A DNA stretch of 64,000 nt from Candidatus Fimimorpha faecalis (GTDB lineage Bacteria; Bacillota; Clostridia; Lachnospirales; Lachnospiraceae), in assembly GCA_018712075.1 (NCBI GenBank), contig DVHN01000001.1, forward strand, positions 23,653 through 87,652. Reading direction: 5' to 3'. The notes under the pieces were generated by a model that saw only the letters and a list, made by a program, of their open reading frames with translations, was not told where the DNA came from and did not search any database. The translations under genes were made by a program, and so were the position numbers. The first letter of the stretch is position 1; the number at the start of each line of letters is the position of its first letter. Positions 1-10,540 of this stretch are shown here, piece after piece.

Positions 1-1
1 A

Positions 2-286
2 TTGATTCTTACCTCTAAAAATGATAGAAGTATGCCAATTGATTATGCCTATGTTCATCCAACAGGATTGTATTGTTTTAGTTCGGACTCAAAATTAGAT
101 ATTCCAAAGACCGAACAATATATTCGGACGATGCTGAAAACGAATCATTTAAATACACATGTGAAGCTGTTTAGAGATTTTCGGCAGTTTCAGAGACGAT
201 TAAGAGAATTGGAGCCAGTGGATCGAAATACTTGTGAAGAAAAATTATTAAAAATAGAAGGAGTGCTTCGAGCAATTTCCATATAA
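2..286 (+). CDS. C-terminal part of an uncharacterised protein (truncated by window edge)
   Basis: ORF open from the window start to a stop at 286; no family recognised. Confidence 0.45.
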   Translation: MILTSKNDRSMPIDYAYVHPTGLYCFSSDSKLDIPKTEQYIRTMLKTNHLNTHVKLFRDFRQFQRRLRELEPVDRNTCEEKLLKIEGVLRAISI

Positions 287-336
287 CTTTCTTTTGACGG
301 TATATGCTGCAATCGATTGAGGAGGTATAAAAAATT

Positions 337-1320
337 ATGAAACAAATTTCAGTAAGTAAAAATGAGGCAGGTCAACGTTTAGATAAGCTGCTTGCAAAAT
401 ACTTAAATTTAGCGTCGAAAAACTTCCTTTATAAAATGCTGCGAAAAAAAAATATTACATTAAATGGGAAAAAAGCGAACGGAAATGAGATGCTTGTGCA
501 AGGAGATCAAATAAAAATCTTTTTATCGGATGAAACGTTTGACAAGTTTTCCAATATTCAAGTGCAGGCAGCCGATTCTTCGGATTTGGCAATTATATAT
601 GAAGATTCCGATATTTTAATTCTCAATAAACCAGCAGGGATGCTCTCGCAAAAAGCGAAGCCATCCGATGTCTCGATGGTCGAGAAAATAATTCAGTACA
701 CATTGGAAACAGGAAAACTTTCCAAAGAAGAATTGCGTTCTTTTCAGCCAGCAGTATGCAATCGACTGGATCGAAATACAAGTGGACTTTTAATTGCAGG
801 AACTTCTTTGATTGGACTTCAGACAATGGCAAAGCTTTTGAAAAATCGTACGATGCACAAATACTATTACTGTATTGTAGACGGGGCTTTAAAACAAAGT
901 CAGAGAATCAAAGGATATTTAACAAAAAATACAGTAACCAATCAGGTTACAGTTACAAAAAATCCAATTTCCGAACAGTCGCAATGGATTGAAACGGAGT
1001 ACATACCAATTGCAAACAATGGAAATTGGACGCTGCTGGAAGTATGGCTTGTTACAGGACGGACGCATCAGATTCGTGCTCATTTGGCTTCGATTGGCCA
1101 TCCGATTATTGGAGATGGAAAGTATGGAAATCGAGAAGTAAATCAACTTTGTTTGAAAAAATATGGTTTAAACCATCAATTGCTTCATGCAATCCGTTTG
1201 GAAATGCCCCTAATCGAAGGAGAACTAAGTCAGCTTTCTGAGCAAAGTTTTACAGCGCCATTGCCAAAACTATTTTTGACAATTATAAGAAAAGAAAAGT
1301 TAGAGTGTAGTGAAAAATGA
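337..1320 (+). CDS. RluA-family pseudouridine synthase (RluC/RluD-like)
   Basis: S4-like N-terminus; NRLDRNTSGLLI and GRTHQIRAHLASIGHPIIGDGKYG motifs; RBS gaggagg. Confidence 0.93.
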   Translation: MKQISVSKNEAGQRLDKLLAKYLNLASKNFLYKMLRKKNITLNGKKANGNEMLVQGDQIKIFLSDETFDKFSNIQVQAADSSDLAIIYEDSDILILNKPAGMLSQKAKPSDVSMVEKIIQYTLETGKLSKEELRSFQPAVCNRLDRNTSGLLIAGTSLIGLQTMAKLLKNRTMHKYYYCIVDGALKQSQRIKGYLTKNTVTNQVTVTKNPISEQSQWIETEYIPIANNGNWTLLEVWLVTGRTHQIRAHLASIGHPIIGDGKYGNREVNQLCLKKYGLNHQLLHAIRLEMPLIEGELSQLSEQSFTAPLPKLFLTIIRKEKLECSEK

Positions 1321-1345
1321 GACGAACGATGATAAGGAAGGGATG

Positions 1346-1885
1346 AGAATGCCAACATGGAATTCGAGAGGTCTTAGAGGATCTGTTTTAGAGGAAATGA
1401 TTAATTATACAAATGAACAATATTTGATGAAAAAATTGGCTTTGATTCAGAAAATTCCAACCCCAATTAAACCGATTCAGATTGAAAAAGAAACAAGGCA
1501 TATTACGCTGGCTTATTTTGATCAAAAAAGTACCGTAGATTATATTGGAGCGGTACAGGGAATACCTGTTTGTTTTGATGCAAAGGAGTCGGCAGTTTCA
1601 GCGTTTCCACTTCAAAATATTCATCAACATCAAATTCAATTTATGAAAAACTTTGAACAGCAGGAAGGAATTGCATTTATTATTCTATATTACAGTCATC
1701 TTCATGAAGCGTACTATATTCCTTTTCGTGATATTATTTTTTTCTGGGAGAGAGCTGAAAAAGGTGGAAGAAAGAGCTTTACTTATGAAGAAGTGGATAA
1801 AACATATCGAATTGCAATTGAAGGTGGAATATACATCCGATACTTGGAGACGCTGCAACTGGATTTACTGTCTCGGGAATCCTAA
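1346..1885 (+). CDS. recU: Holliday junction resolvase RecU
   Basis: NSRGLRGSVLEEMINYTNEQY, KSTVDYIGAVQGIPVCFDAKES and GGRKSF motifs typical of RecU. Confidence 0.88.
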   Translation, partial: RMPTWNSRGLRGSVLEEMINYTNEQYLMKKLALIQKIPTPIKPIQIEKETRHITLAYFDQKSTVDYIGAVQGIPVCFDAKESAVSAFPLQNIHQHQIQFMKNFEQQEGIAFIILYYSHLHEAYYIPFRDIIFFWERAEKGGRKSFTYEEVDKTYRIAIEGGIYIRYLETLQLDLLSRES

Positions 1886-1895
1886 AAGATAGGGA

Positions 1896-1924
1896 TTGAC
1901 AAACATATGGTTTTTCGATATAAT
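1896..1924 (+). promoter_or_regulatory. Consensus sigma-A promoter for the his operon
   Basis: TTGACA (1896-1901), 17 bp spacer, TATAAT (1919-1924). Confidence 0.85.
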
Positions 1925-2005
1925 TCACATGTTATTACAGTGTTATAGTATCACACTAACGTGATAAAGTAAAAGCTGGTTGGTACGAAGAAAGGATTCG
2001 ATAGA

Positions 2006-3274
2006 ATGAGTAAGGAATTATTACATACGCCGGATGGGGTTCGAGATATTTATAATTTAGAATGTGCAAAAAAAGATGCTGTAGAAAGGCGAATTTCAGA
2101 GGTGATGAAACGGTATGGATACCGTAATATTCAAACTCCTACGTTTGAATTTTTTGATATCTTTAAAAAAGAACGTGGAAGTGTAATTTCCAAGGAGATG
2201 TTCAAGTTTTTTGATCGGGATGGAGAAACGCTTGTATTGCGTCCAGATATTACCCCTTCAATTGCTCGATCCGCAGCAAAATATTTTATGGATGAAGATA
2301 TGCCGATTCGTCTTTCCTATTGTGGAAATATATTTATTAATAAATCCAGTTATCAAGGACGTTTAAAAGAAAGCACACAGATGGGGGCCGAGTTGATTGG
2401 AGATGTGACGGGGGACGCAGATGCGGAAATGGCGGCGATGTTGATTAGCTGTCTGCTGCAAGCTGGTTTAAATGATTTTCAAGTGGAAATTGGCCATATT
2501 AATTTTTTTAATGGTTTAATGGAAGCAGCCCATTTGGATGAAGACGACAAAGATTATTTGCGTACGTTAATTGAAAATAAAAATTATTTTGGTGTAGAAA
2601 ATTTCATTTCGGAGAAAGAAATGGCAGCCGATCTGAAACATGCCATTTTAGAAATGCCAAAAATGTTTGGAACAATTGAACAAATTCGACAAGCAAAAGC
2701 ACTTGTTCAAAATATTCCAGTTTCTCTTTCTGCAATTGAAGCATTGGAAGAATTATATGACGTATTGAAATTATATGGAGTGGAGAACTATATTACATTT
2801 GATTTAGGTATGCTTGGAAAATTTAAATACTATACAGGAATTATTTTCAAAGCGTATACATATGGAACAGGTGATGCAATTGCAACAGGAGGACGGTATG
2901 ATAAACTTTTAATGCAATTTGGAAAACAAGCAGCGTCGATTGGATTCGGTATTGGACTGGATGCATTAATGATTGCATTGGAGAGACAAAAAATTGAAGT
3001 AGATACGGATATAGTAGGAACAATTTTATTATATGACCGCAGGCAAAAGGCTGCTGCCATTCGTCTTGCTGCACAGTTGCGTTCCAAAGGAACGAATCTT
3101 CAGTTGATGAAAAAGTATTACGAAAAATCAGTAAACGATTATATGGAATATGCAAAGCGCAGTTATATTGGAAAGATTCTCTATATTGATGAAATAGGAG
3201 AACTGGTACAAGTAATTCCAGTCAATGGTGGAGAAGTTCAAACAATAGCATTGGAAGAATTGCTAAAGGCATGA
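2006..3274 (+). CDS. hisZ: ATP phosphoribosyltransferase regulatory subunit HisZ
   Basis: HisRS-like catalytic-fold paralogue ([19 protein letters not shown]) directly upstream of a short-form hisG. Confidence 0.92.
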   Translation: MSKELLHTPDGVRDIYNLECAKKDAVERRISEVMKRYGYRNIQTPTFEFFDIFKKERGSVISKEMFKFFDRDGETLVLRPDITPSIARSAAKYFMDEDMPIRLSYCGNIFINKSSYQGRLKESTQMGAELIGDVTGDADAEMAAMLISCLLQAGLNDFQVEIGHINFFNGLMEAAHLDEDDKDYLRTLIENKNYFGVENFISEKEMAADLKHAILEMPKMFGTIEQIRQAKALVQNIPVSLSAIEALEELYDVLKLYGVENYITFDLGMLGKFKYYTGIIFKAYTYGTGDAIATGGRYDKLLMQFGKQAASIGFGIGLDALMIALERQKIEVDTDIVGTILLYDRRQKAAAIRLAAQLRSKGTNLQLMKKYYEKSVNDYMEYAKRSYIGKILYIDEIGELVQVIPVNGGEVQTIALEELLKA

Positions 3275-3291
3275 GAAAGGTGGATCATAGA

Positions 3292-3930
3292 ATGAAATAT
3301 ATTACATTTGCACTGGCAAAAGGGCGTTTAGCAATGAATACGCTGGCATTGCTAGAAAAAATTGGAATTACCTGTGAGGAGATGAAAGATAAATCATCTC
3401 GTAAGTTGATATTTGTAAATGAAGAATTGAAATTAAAGTTTTTCTTATCAAAAGCAGCCGACGTTCCTACCTACGTGGAATATGGCGCAGCCGATATTGG
3501 AGTTGTTGGAAAAGATACGATATTGGAAGAGGGCAGAAAACTTTATGAAGTGTTGGATCTGAATATGGGAAAATGCCGTATGTGTGTAGCTGGACCAGCA
3601 TCTGCAAAGGAATTATTACAACATCATGAAATGATTCGTGTTGCATCCAAATATCCTCATATTGCAAAAGATTATTTCTACAATAAAAAGCACCAAACCG
3701 TAGAAATTATTAAGCTTAATGGTTCGGTGGAATTAGCTCCGATTGTAGGTCTGTCTGAGGTAATTGTAGATATTGTGGAGACAGGATCGACATTGAAAGA
3801 AAATGGATTGGAAGTGCTGGAAGAAATCTGCCCATTGTCTGCCAGAGTTGTAGTAAATCAAGTGAGTATGAAGATGGAAAATGAACGAATCAGTAAGATT
3901 ATTAATGAGTTAAAGAAAGTCATTGAATAG
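3292..3930 (+). CDS. hisG: ATP phosphoribosyltransferase, short form
   Basis: [10 protein letters not shown] start, [22 protein letters not shown] motifs. Confidence 0.95.
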   Translation: MKYITFALAKGRLAMNTLALLEKIGITCEEMKDKSSRKLIFVNEELKLKFFLSKAADVPTYVEYGAADIGVVGKDTILEEGRKLYEVLDLNMGKCRMCVAGPASAKELLQHHEMIRVASKYPHIAKDYFYNKKHQTVEIIKLNGSVELAPIVGLSEVIVDIVETGSTLKENGLEVLEEICPLSARVVVNQVSMKMENERISKIINELKKVIE

Positions 3931-3942
3931 GAGGAGCAGAAG

Positions 3943-5235
3943 ATGAGAATTGTAAAACTGAACGAAGACGCAAAGAAAAACATTTTAGCGGACTTGTTAA
4001 AGAGAGATCCGAATAATTATGATCAATATGCAGAAAGTGTAAATGCAATTGTGGAGGATGTGAAAAAAAGAAAAGATCAGGCATTATTTGAATATACAAA
4101 GAAGTTTGATAAAGCAGACTTAAATTCAAATAATATTCGTGTTACAGAAGAAGAAATTCAAGAAGCGCTAAACACAATTGATCCAAAGCTTTTGGAAGTA
4201 ATGAAAAAAGCAATGAAAAATATTCGTGCCTATCATGAAAAACAAAAACAGTATAGTTGGTTTGACAGTCAGCCAAACGGAACAATGCTTGGTCAAAAAG
4301 TAACTGCATTGGAAAGTGTCGGCGTTTATGTACCAGGTGGGAAGGCTGCCTATCCATCTTCTGTTCTAATGAATATTATTCCAGCGGAAGTAGCTGGGGT
4401 AGAGCGAATCGTGATGGTAACGCCTCCTGGAAAAGATGGAAAGGTAAATCCAGTTACATTGGCAGCTGCACATATTGCTGGAGCTACAGAAGTATATAAA
4501 GTTGGGGGAGCACAGGCCGTTGCTGCACTTGCGTTTGGGACAGAATCCATTCCAAGAGTAAACAAAATTGTAGGACCTGGTAATATTTATGTGGCACTTG
4601 CGAAGAAGGCAGTTTATGGACATGTAAGTATTGATAGTATTGCAGGACCAAGTGAAATTTTAGTGATTGCAGATGAGACAGCCAATCCTCGTTTTGTAGC
4701 AGCAGATTTACTATCTCAGGCGGAACATGATGAGTTAGCCAGTGCAATCTTAGTTACAACGAGTCAGGAATTAGCCCAAAAGGTTTCAAAAGAGATTGAG
4801 GAATTTTTAAAGACACTTTCCAGAAGAGAAATTTTGGAAAAATCGATCAATAATTATGGATATTTGCTTGTGGTGGATACATTGGAAGATGCTATTGATA
4901 CAGCAAATGAAATTGCTTCTGAACACTTGGAAATTGTAACGAAAAATCCATTTGAAGTTATGACAAAAATTAAAAATGCAGGAGCCATCTTTATTGGAGA
5001 ATACAGTTCTGAGCCATTAGGAGACTATTTTGCAGGACCAAACCATGTACTTCCTACGAATGGAACGGCGAAATTCTTTTCTCCACTTGGAGTGGATGAT
5101 TATATTAAAAAATCTAGCATTATTTATTACTCCAAAGAAGCATTGGAACCAATTCATAAAGATATTATTCAATTTGCAGAATCCGAGCAGCTCACAGCAC
5201 ATGCAAATTCCATTCGTGTAAGATTTGAACAATAA
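3943..5235 (+). CDS. hisD: Histidinol dehydrogenase
   Basis: GVYVPGGKAAYPSSVLM, VGPGNIYVALAKK, GPSEILVIAD, SAGxx-type C-terminal region LGDYFAGPNHVLPT. Confidence 0.97.
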   Translation: MRIVKLNEDAKKNILADLLKRDPNNYDQYAESVNAIVEDVKKRKDQALFEYTKKFDKADLNSNNIRVTEEEIQEALNTIDPKLLEVMKKAMKNIRAYHEKQKQYSWFDSQPNGTMLGQKVTALESVGVYVPGGKAAYPSSVLMNIIPAEVAGVERIVMVTPPGKDGKVNPVTLAAAHIAGATEVYKVGGAQAVAALAFGTESIPRVNKIVGPGNIYVALAKKAVYGHVSIDSIAGPSEILVIADETANPRFVAADLLSQAEHDELASAILVTTSQELAQKVSKEIEEFLKTLSRREILEKSINNYGYLLVVDTLEDAIDTANEIASEHLEIVTKNPFEVMTKIKNAGAIFIGEYSSEPLGDYFAGPNHVLPTNGTAKFFSPLGVDDYIKKSSIIYYSKEALEPIHKDIIQFAESEQLTAHANSIRVRFEQ

Positions 5236-5262
5236 AAGAAATAACGGAGAGGGGAGATTGCG

Positions 5263-5853
5263 ATGGAAGAAAGAGTGGCGACAATTTGCCGTACCACAAA
5301 GGAAACGAAAATTGAATTGACATTAAATCTGGATGGTACGGGAAAAACTCAAATTAATACAGGAATTGGTTTTTTAGACCATATGCTGAATAGTTTTGCA
5401 AGACATGGCTTATTTGATTTAAGCGTAAGCATAGATGGAGATTTGGAAGTAGACTGCCACCATACCATCGAAGATACTGGAATTGTACTTGGACAGGCGA
5501 TTGCAAAAGCAGTTGGAGAAAAAAAATCCATGCAGCGGTATGGTTCCATTATCCTTCCAATGGATGAGACATTAATTCTTTGTGCAATTGATTTGTCTGG
5601 ACGCCCATACCTTGTATTTGATGCTAATTTTACAACCGATCGAGTTGGAAACTATGATACGGAAATGGTAAAGGAGTTTTTCTATGCGGTTTCTTATTCA
5701 AGTGGTATGAATTTACATATTCGCCAGTTAGCAGGAGAAAACAATCACCATATCATTGAGGGAATTTATAAGGCATTTGCAAAAGCATTGGATCAGGCAA
5801 CGAGAATTGACTCCAGAATTGTAGATGTATTAAGCACAAAGGGAAGCCTTTAA
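5263..5853 (+). CDS. hisB: Imidazoleglycerol-phosphate dehydratase
   Basis: GIGFLDHMLNSFARHGLFDL, DCHHTIEDTGIVLGQA, NNHHIIEGIYKAFAKAL. Confidence 0.97.
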   Translation: MEERVATICRTTKETKIELTLNLDGTGKTQINTGIGFLDHMLNSFARHGLFDLSVSIDGDLEVDCHHTIEDTGIVLGQAIAKAVGEKKSMQRYGSIILPMDETLILCAIDLSGRPYLVFDANFTTDRVGNYDTEMVKEFFYAVSYSSGMNLHIRQLAGENNHHIIEGIYKAFAKALDQATRIDSRIVDVLSTKGSL

Positions 5854-5933
5854 TCAATTAAAGATAGAAGAAGTTTAAAGTAATCGTGGAACTAATTTAA
5901 TAAGGAAGCAGTATAGGAGACTGAGTATAAATT

Positions 5934-6458
5934 ATGAAAAAAGCGTTGGTTGTAATTGATATGCAAAATGATTTTATTGATGGTGCATTAGGAACAGGAG
6001 AAGCTCAGGCAATTGTAGGAAATGTGAAGAAAAAAATTGAGCAGGCGTTAAAAGTGGGAGATGATGTGATATTTACGCAAGACACGCATTATGATACTTA
6101 CTTGGAAACGGGAGAAGGAAAAAAACTGCCTGTACCGCATTGTATTTATGGAACAAATGGATGGGAAATTTGTCCAGAACTAAAAGAATATAGTGAAAAT
6201 GCAGAGGTATTTGAAAAACCTACGTTTGGTTCTGTGAAGTTGGCACGTTATCTGGCAGTGAGAGAGTATGAGGCAGTGGAATTTGTAGGGCTTTGTACGG
6301 ATATTTGTGTTATTTCCAATGTATTGTTAGTAAAAGCAGTTATGCCAGAATCAGAACTTTTCGTAGATGCTTCTTGCTGTGCAGGAGTAACACCTAAGAG
6401 CCATAAGAATGCATTGGAAGCAATGAACATGTGTCAGGTTAATATAATCGGCAATTGA
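5934..6458 (+). CDS. Isochorismatase-family cysteine hydrolase (nicotinamidase-like)
   Basis: KALVVIDMQNDFIDGALG; VEFVGLCTDICVISNVLL catalytic Cys motif. Confidence 0.9.
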   Translation: MKKALVVIDMQNDFIDGALGTGEAQAIVGNVKKKIEQALKVGDDVIFTQDTHYDTYLETGEGKKLPVPHCIYGTNGWEICPELKEYSENAEVFEKPTFGSVKLARYLAVREYEAVEFVGLCTDICVISNVLLVKAVMPESELFVDASCCAGVTPKSHKNALEAMNMCQVNIIGN

Positions 6459-6505
6459 TTTTGTAAAATCAAGGATAAATATAGAGAAAAGGAAGAGAAC
6501 GGAAC

Positions 6506-7384
6506 ATGACGAGTCAAGAAAAGAGACATCTTATTTTAAACAATGGAGATAGAATTGGAATTGTTGGATGTTCAAATGGGATTCGTTCAGAAGCTCGATG
6601 GCAATTGGAACAATTGCAGGGTATTCTGATGCAGATGGGTTTAGTTCCTGTATTGAGTCCCTATTTATTTCGAGAAGGATATGAAACAAGTACAGAAAGA
6701 CAGCGGGCAGAGGCACTTATGGATTGCTATCGAGATGAACGTGTAACGGCGATTTTTGACATATCTGGAGGAGACTTGGCAAATGGAGTATTGGACTATT
6801 TAGATTATGAACGAATTCAAAATAATCCCAAACCGATGTTTGGATATAGTGATTTAACGACTGTTCTGAATGCAATTTATCAAAAAACAGGACAAAAAGG
6901 ATATCTTTATCAGCTGAGAAACTTAGTATCTGATAATGGAATCATGCAGCATATGAGGTTTTCCAACTCATTGTTTCAAGGAAAATCAGACTTATATCAG
7001 ATTCATTGGCATTGGATTCAAAATATTTCTATGGAAGGGATTGTTGTTGGAGGAAACCTAAGATGTCTGCTGAAGCTGGCAGGAACTGAGTATTTTCCAA
7101 ATATGAAGGATAAATTACTGTTTTTAGAAAGCCGCAGCGGAAACATTGAATTTATTGCTTCCTGTTTTACACAACTGAAACAAATGGGAGTTTTTAAGCA
7201 AATAAAAGGATTATTGCTAGGTACATTTTCTCAATTGGATGAGCAATGGGGAAGTTTTATGGCGGAAAAAATTGCTCTTCAAGTGTTGAATGACCGCTTG
7301 CTGCCAGTTGCCAGAACGATGGAAGTTGGACATGGAACAGATTCAAAATGTTTAATTATTGGAGAATATTATAAAATTCGTTAA
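6506..7384 (+). CDS. S66 peptidase / LD-carboxypeptidase-like protein
   Basis: DRIGIVGCSNG, AIFDISGGDLANGVLDYLDY, FGYSDLTTVLNA, E...H catalytic region near the C-terminus. Confidence 0.85.
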   Translation: MTSQEKRHLILNNGDRIGIVGCSNGIRSEARWQLEQLQGILMQMGLVPVLSPYLFREGYETSTERQRAEALMDCYRDERVTAIFDISGGDLANGVLDYLDYERIQNNPKPMFGYSDLTTVLNAIYQKTGQKGYLYQLRNLVSDNGIMQHMRFSNSLFQGKSDLYQIHWHWIQNISMEGIVVGGNLRCLLKLAGTEYFPNMKDKLLFLESRSGNIEFIASCFTQLKQMGVFKQIKGLLLGTFSQLDEQWGSFMAEKIALQVLNDRLLPVARTMEVGHGTDSKCLIIGEYYKIR

Positions 7385-7477
7385 GTTTTATAAGAAAGAT
7401 AAATTTTCAGTTGAATATTTTGCTTTTATCTATTACAATGAAGAAAGACGCTAGAACTAAGAAAAAAAGAGGAGGAT

Positions 7478-8377
7478 ATGATTGATATGTATAAGATTTT
7501 AAAAGCTGAGAAATTGGCAGAAAAAATCTATCTTATGGATGTAGAAGCTCCAAGAGTGGCAAGCCATTGCCAGCCTGGACAGTTTATTATTGCAAAGATT
7601 GATGAAGTTGGAGAAAGAATTCCATTGACAATCTGCGATTATAATAGAGAGGCTGGTACAATTACAATTGTATTTCAGATTGTAGGTGCTTCTACAGAAC
7701 GTATGGCGATGTTGCAGACAGGAGATGCATTTATGGACTTTGTAGGTCCTCTTGGCTGTGCATCTGAATTTGTAAAGGAAGATCTCGAAGAGTTAAAAAA
7801 TAAAAAGTTTTTATTTGTAGCTGGAGGTGTAGGCGCAGCTCCTGTTTATCCACAAGTAAAATGGATGCATGAACACGGCATTGCGGTAGATGTTATCGTT
7901 GGTTCTAAGACAAAGGACTTAATTCTGTTAGAAGAAGAAATGAAGGCGGTTGCTGGAAATCTTTATATTACAACCGATGATGGAAGTTATCAGAGAAAAG
8001 GTATGGTAACAGAAGTAATTAAAGATTTGGTTGTAAACGATGGAAAGAACTATGATGTCTGTGTTGCAATCGGACCAATGATTATGATGAAATTCGTCTG
8101 TCTGCTGACAAAAGACTTAGGCATCCCAACAATTGTAAGTATGAATCCAATTATGGTAGATGGTACTGGTATGTGTGGTGCATGTCGTTTGACTGTAGGT
8201 GGAAAAGTAAAATTCGCATGTGTAGATGGACCAGAATTTGATGGACATCTCGTAAACTTTGATGAGGCAATGAAGAGACAGCAGATGTATAAGACAGAAG
8301 AGGGACGTGCGATTCTTAGACTCCATGAGGGAGATACCCATCATGGCGGATGTGGACAATGTGGAGGTGACGAGTAA
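7478..8377 (+). CDS. Ferredoxin-NADP+ reductase-like subunit (sulfide dehydrogenase beta / NfnA-like)
   Basis: FAD/NAD-binding fold; C-terminal 2Fe-2S type cysteines (DGTGMCGACRLTVGGKVKFACVDGPEFDGH); partner of the downstream GltA-like subunit. Confidence 0.9.
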   Translation: MIDMYKILKAEKLAEKIYLMDVEAPRVASHCQPGQFIIAKIDEVGERIPLTICDYNREAGTITIVFQIVGASTERMAMLQTGDAFMDFVGPLGCASEFVKEDLEELKNKKFLFVAGGVGAAPVYPQVKWMHEHGIAVDVIVGSKTKDLILLEEEMKAVAGNLYITTDDGSYQRKGMVTEVIKDLVVNDGKNYDVCVAIGPMIMMKFVCLLTKDLGIPTIVSMNPIMVDGTGMCGACRLTVGGKVKFACVDGPEFDGHLVNFDEAMKRQQMYKTEEGRAILRLHEGDTHHGGCGQCGGDE

Positions 8378-9762
8378 TGGACGTATTAAAAAAAGTACCA
8401 GTTCGGGAGCAAGATCCAAAGGTTCGTGCTGCGAATTTTGACGAAGTTTGTTTAGGATATAATATGGAAGAAGCTCAGCAGGAAGCTAGCCGTTGTATTA
8501 AATGTAAAAATGCAAGATGTATGACTGGTTGTCCAGTTTCGATTAATATACCAGGATTTATTAAAGAAATTCAAGATGGTAATATAGAAGCAGCTGCGAA
8601 TATTATTGCAGAGTCTTCCGCACTTCCAGCGGTATGTGGACGTGTATGTCCGCAGGAATCTCAGTGTGAAGGCGTTTGTATCCGTGGAATCAAAGGAGAA
8701 CCAATTTCCATTGGTAAGTTAGAGCGTTTCGTAGCAGACTGGTCTCGTGAAAATGGATTTGTTCCAAAAAAGGCGGAAAAGATGAATGGCAAGAAAGTAG
8801 CAGTCATCGGTTCTGGTCCAGCAGGGTTAACTTGTGCTGGTGATTTAGCAAAACTTGGTTATGAAGTAACAATCTTTGAAGCATTGCATCAGCCAGGCGG
8901 TGTATTATTGTATGGTATTCCAGAATTCCGTTTGCCAAAAGATACTGTTGTAAAGACAGAAATTGAGAACGTTAAGAAATTAGGCGTAAAAATTGAATGT
9001 AACGTTGTAATCGGAAAATCAGTAACGATTGATCAACTCCTGTCGGAAGAAGGATTTAGCGCAGTATTTATTGGCTCTGGTGCAGGATTACCTAAGTTTA
9101 TGGGAATTCCAGGAGAAAATGCGAATGGTGTATTCTCTGCCAATGAATTCTTAACCCGTAACAATTTAATGAAAGCATTCCGTGACGATCATGATACACC
9201 AATTGCAAGAGGTAAGAAAGTTGCAGTTGTAGGCGGTGGTAATGTAGCAATGGATGCTGCCAGAACGGCACTTCGTTTAGGAGCAGAAACTTATATTGTA
9301 TATCGCCGTAGTGAAGCAGAACTTCCAGCCCGTGTGGAAGAAGTACATCATGCAAAAGAAGAAGGCGTAATCTTTAAACTCTTAACCAATCCAAAAGAAA
9401 TCTTAGTAGATGAGAATGGATGGGTAAAAGGTATGGTTTGTGTAGAAATGGAACTCGGCGAACCAGATGCATCAGGCAGAAGACGTCCAGTAGAAAAAGC
9501 AGGTTCCGAATTTACCATTGATGTAGATACCGTTATTATGTCACTTGGCACCTCACCAAATCCATTGATTTCTTCCACAACGGAGGGACTGGAAGTAAAT
9601 AAATGGAAATGTATCGTAGCAGACGAAACAAATGGAAAGACAACCAAAGAAGGTGTCTATGCTGGCGGCGATGCCGTAACAGGGGCAGCAACTGTAATTC
9701 TGGCAATGGAAGCAGGAAAAGCAGGAGCAAAGGGAATTCACGAATACTTATCTAATAAATAA
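8377..9762 (+). CDS. gltA: NADPH-dependent glutamate synthase small subunit / NfnB-like flavoprotein
   Basis: N-terminal Cys clusters (CIKCKNARCMTGCPV, CGRVCPQESQCEGVC), GSGPAGLTCAGDLA, GGGNVAMDAARTALRLGAE. Confidence 0.92.
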   Translation: MDVLKKVPVREQDPKVRAANFDEVCLGYNMEEAQQEASRCIKCKNARCMTGCPVSINIPGFIKEIQDGNIEAAANIIAESSALPAVCGRVCPQESQCEGVCIRGIKGEPISIGKLERFVADWSRENGFVPKKAEKMNGKKVAVIGSGPAGLTCAGDLAKLGYEVTIFEALHQPGGVLLYGIPEFRLPKDTVVKTEIENVKKLGVKIECNVVIGKSVTIDQLLSEEGFSAVFIGSGAGLPKFMGIPGENANGVFSANEFLTRNNLMKAFRDDHDTPIARGKKVAVVGGGNVAMDAARTALRLGAETYIVYRRSEAELPARVEEVHHAKEEGVIFKLLTNPKEILVDENGWVKGMVCVEMELGEPDASGRRRPVEKAGSEFTIDVDTVIMSLGTSPNPLISSTTEGLEVNKWKCIVADETNGKTTKEGVYAGGDAVTGAATVILAMEAGKAGAKGIHEYLSNK

Positions 9763-9773
9763 AATAGATGATA

Positions 9774-9809
9774 ATAATAGCCACAGGAGCAAATCCCTGT
9801 GGCTATTAT
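9774..9809. terminator. Bidirectional intrinsic terminator hairpin
   Basis: ataatagccacagg - 8 nt loop - cctgtggctattat. Confidence 0.8.
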
Positions 9810-9839
9810 TTGTAATATACAAAATTTTAATGAAGTTTT

Positions 9840-10373
9840 TTATTTTGTTGTACTGCATACGCTGCAAACTGTTGTTTTACCTGCTTCTTTGGCTTCTTGC
9901 TCTGTTCCGCTTATAATTGTTTTGGAACGTTTTAAGTAAGTACAATTTTGATCGGCATGGTAAGATTTTCCATTTGGAGTCCAGAAAAATACAGCAGATT
10001 GCTCGAACGTTTCATCTTCGTTTCTATTCTGTTCCGTGTTAAGATCTTCATCTTCTAAAAATTCATCTTCCGATGCAATTGCCTCTTCTAAAGAAGCTTC
10101 TTTGGCATGAGCAGTTAAATCCGCTTCCTCTACGTCTGCCTCCATCTCTGGTTTTATTATTTCGTTTGCTGATATAGAATCAGATTTTTCATTTGGTATA
10201 TTTTTCGTAAAGTTTTGTTGCTTTGCCGTTGCTGTATGAGTTTCTGGTTTTTTCATAACAGTAGTTGATTGTTTGGCAGTTGGTTTTCTCTTTCTTAATA
10301 ATAAGTAAAGAATGAGAATCAATACAAGTAATAGGACAAAGCAAAGTAAGAACATTTTCTTTTTGTCAAACAT
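9840..10373 (-). CDS. Membrane-anchored acidic protein with C-terminal Cys-rich motif
   Basis: N-terminal TM segment, acidic linker, C-terminal WTPNGKSYHADQNCTYLKRSK...TTVCSVC. Confidence 0.7.
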   Translation of the reverse strand: MFDKKKMFLLCFVLLLVLILILYLLLRKRKPTAKQSTTVMKKPETHTATAKQQNFTKNIPNEKSDSISANEIIKPEMEADVEEADLTAHAKEASLEEAIASEDEFLEDEDLNTEQNRNEDETFEQSAVFFWTPNGKSYHADQNCTYLKRSKTIISGTEQEAKEAGKTTVCSVCSTTK

Positions 10374-10540
10374 AATAACTTCTCCTCTTTTTCTTAACGT
10401 TGGTTTTCAACGTAAATACTTCTATACTCGAATATCATACCATAGAAAAGAAAAGGATACAAGAAAGAATAAATAACAAAAATCAATAGTAAATAGCAAG
10501 AATTTTATCAAAATATAGCAAGAATCGGCAGTTTTTGACT

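Noticed and set aside
4350-4747. Antisense ORFs over hisD and other genes in the six-frame track
   Set aside because: They lie opposite well-conserved coding sequence, lack RBS and show no domain; typical shadow ORFs.
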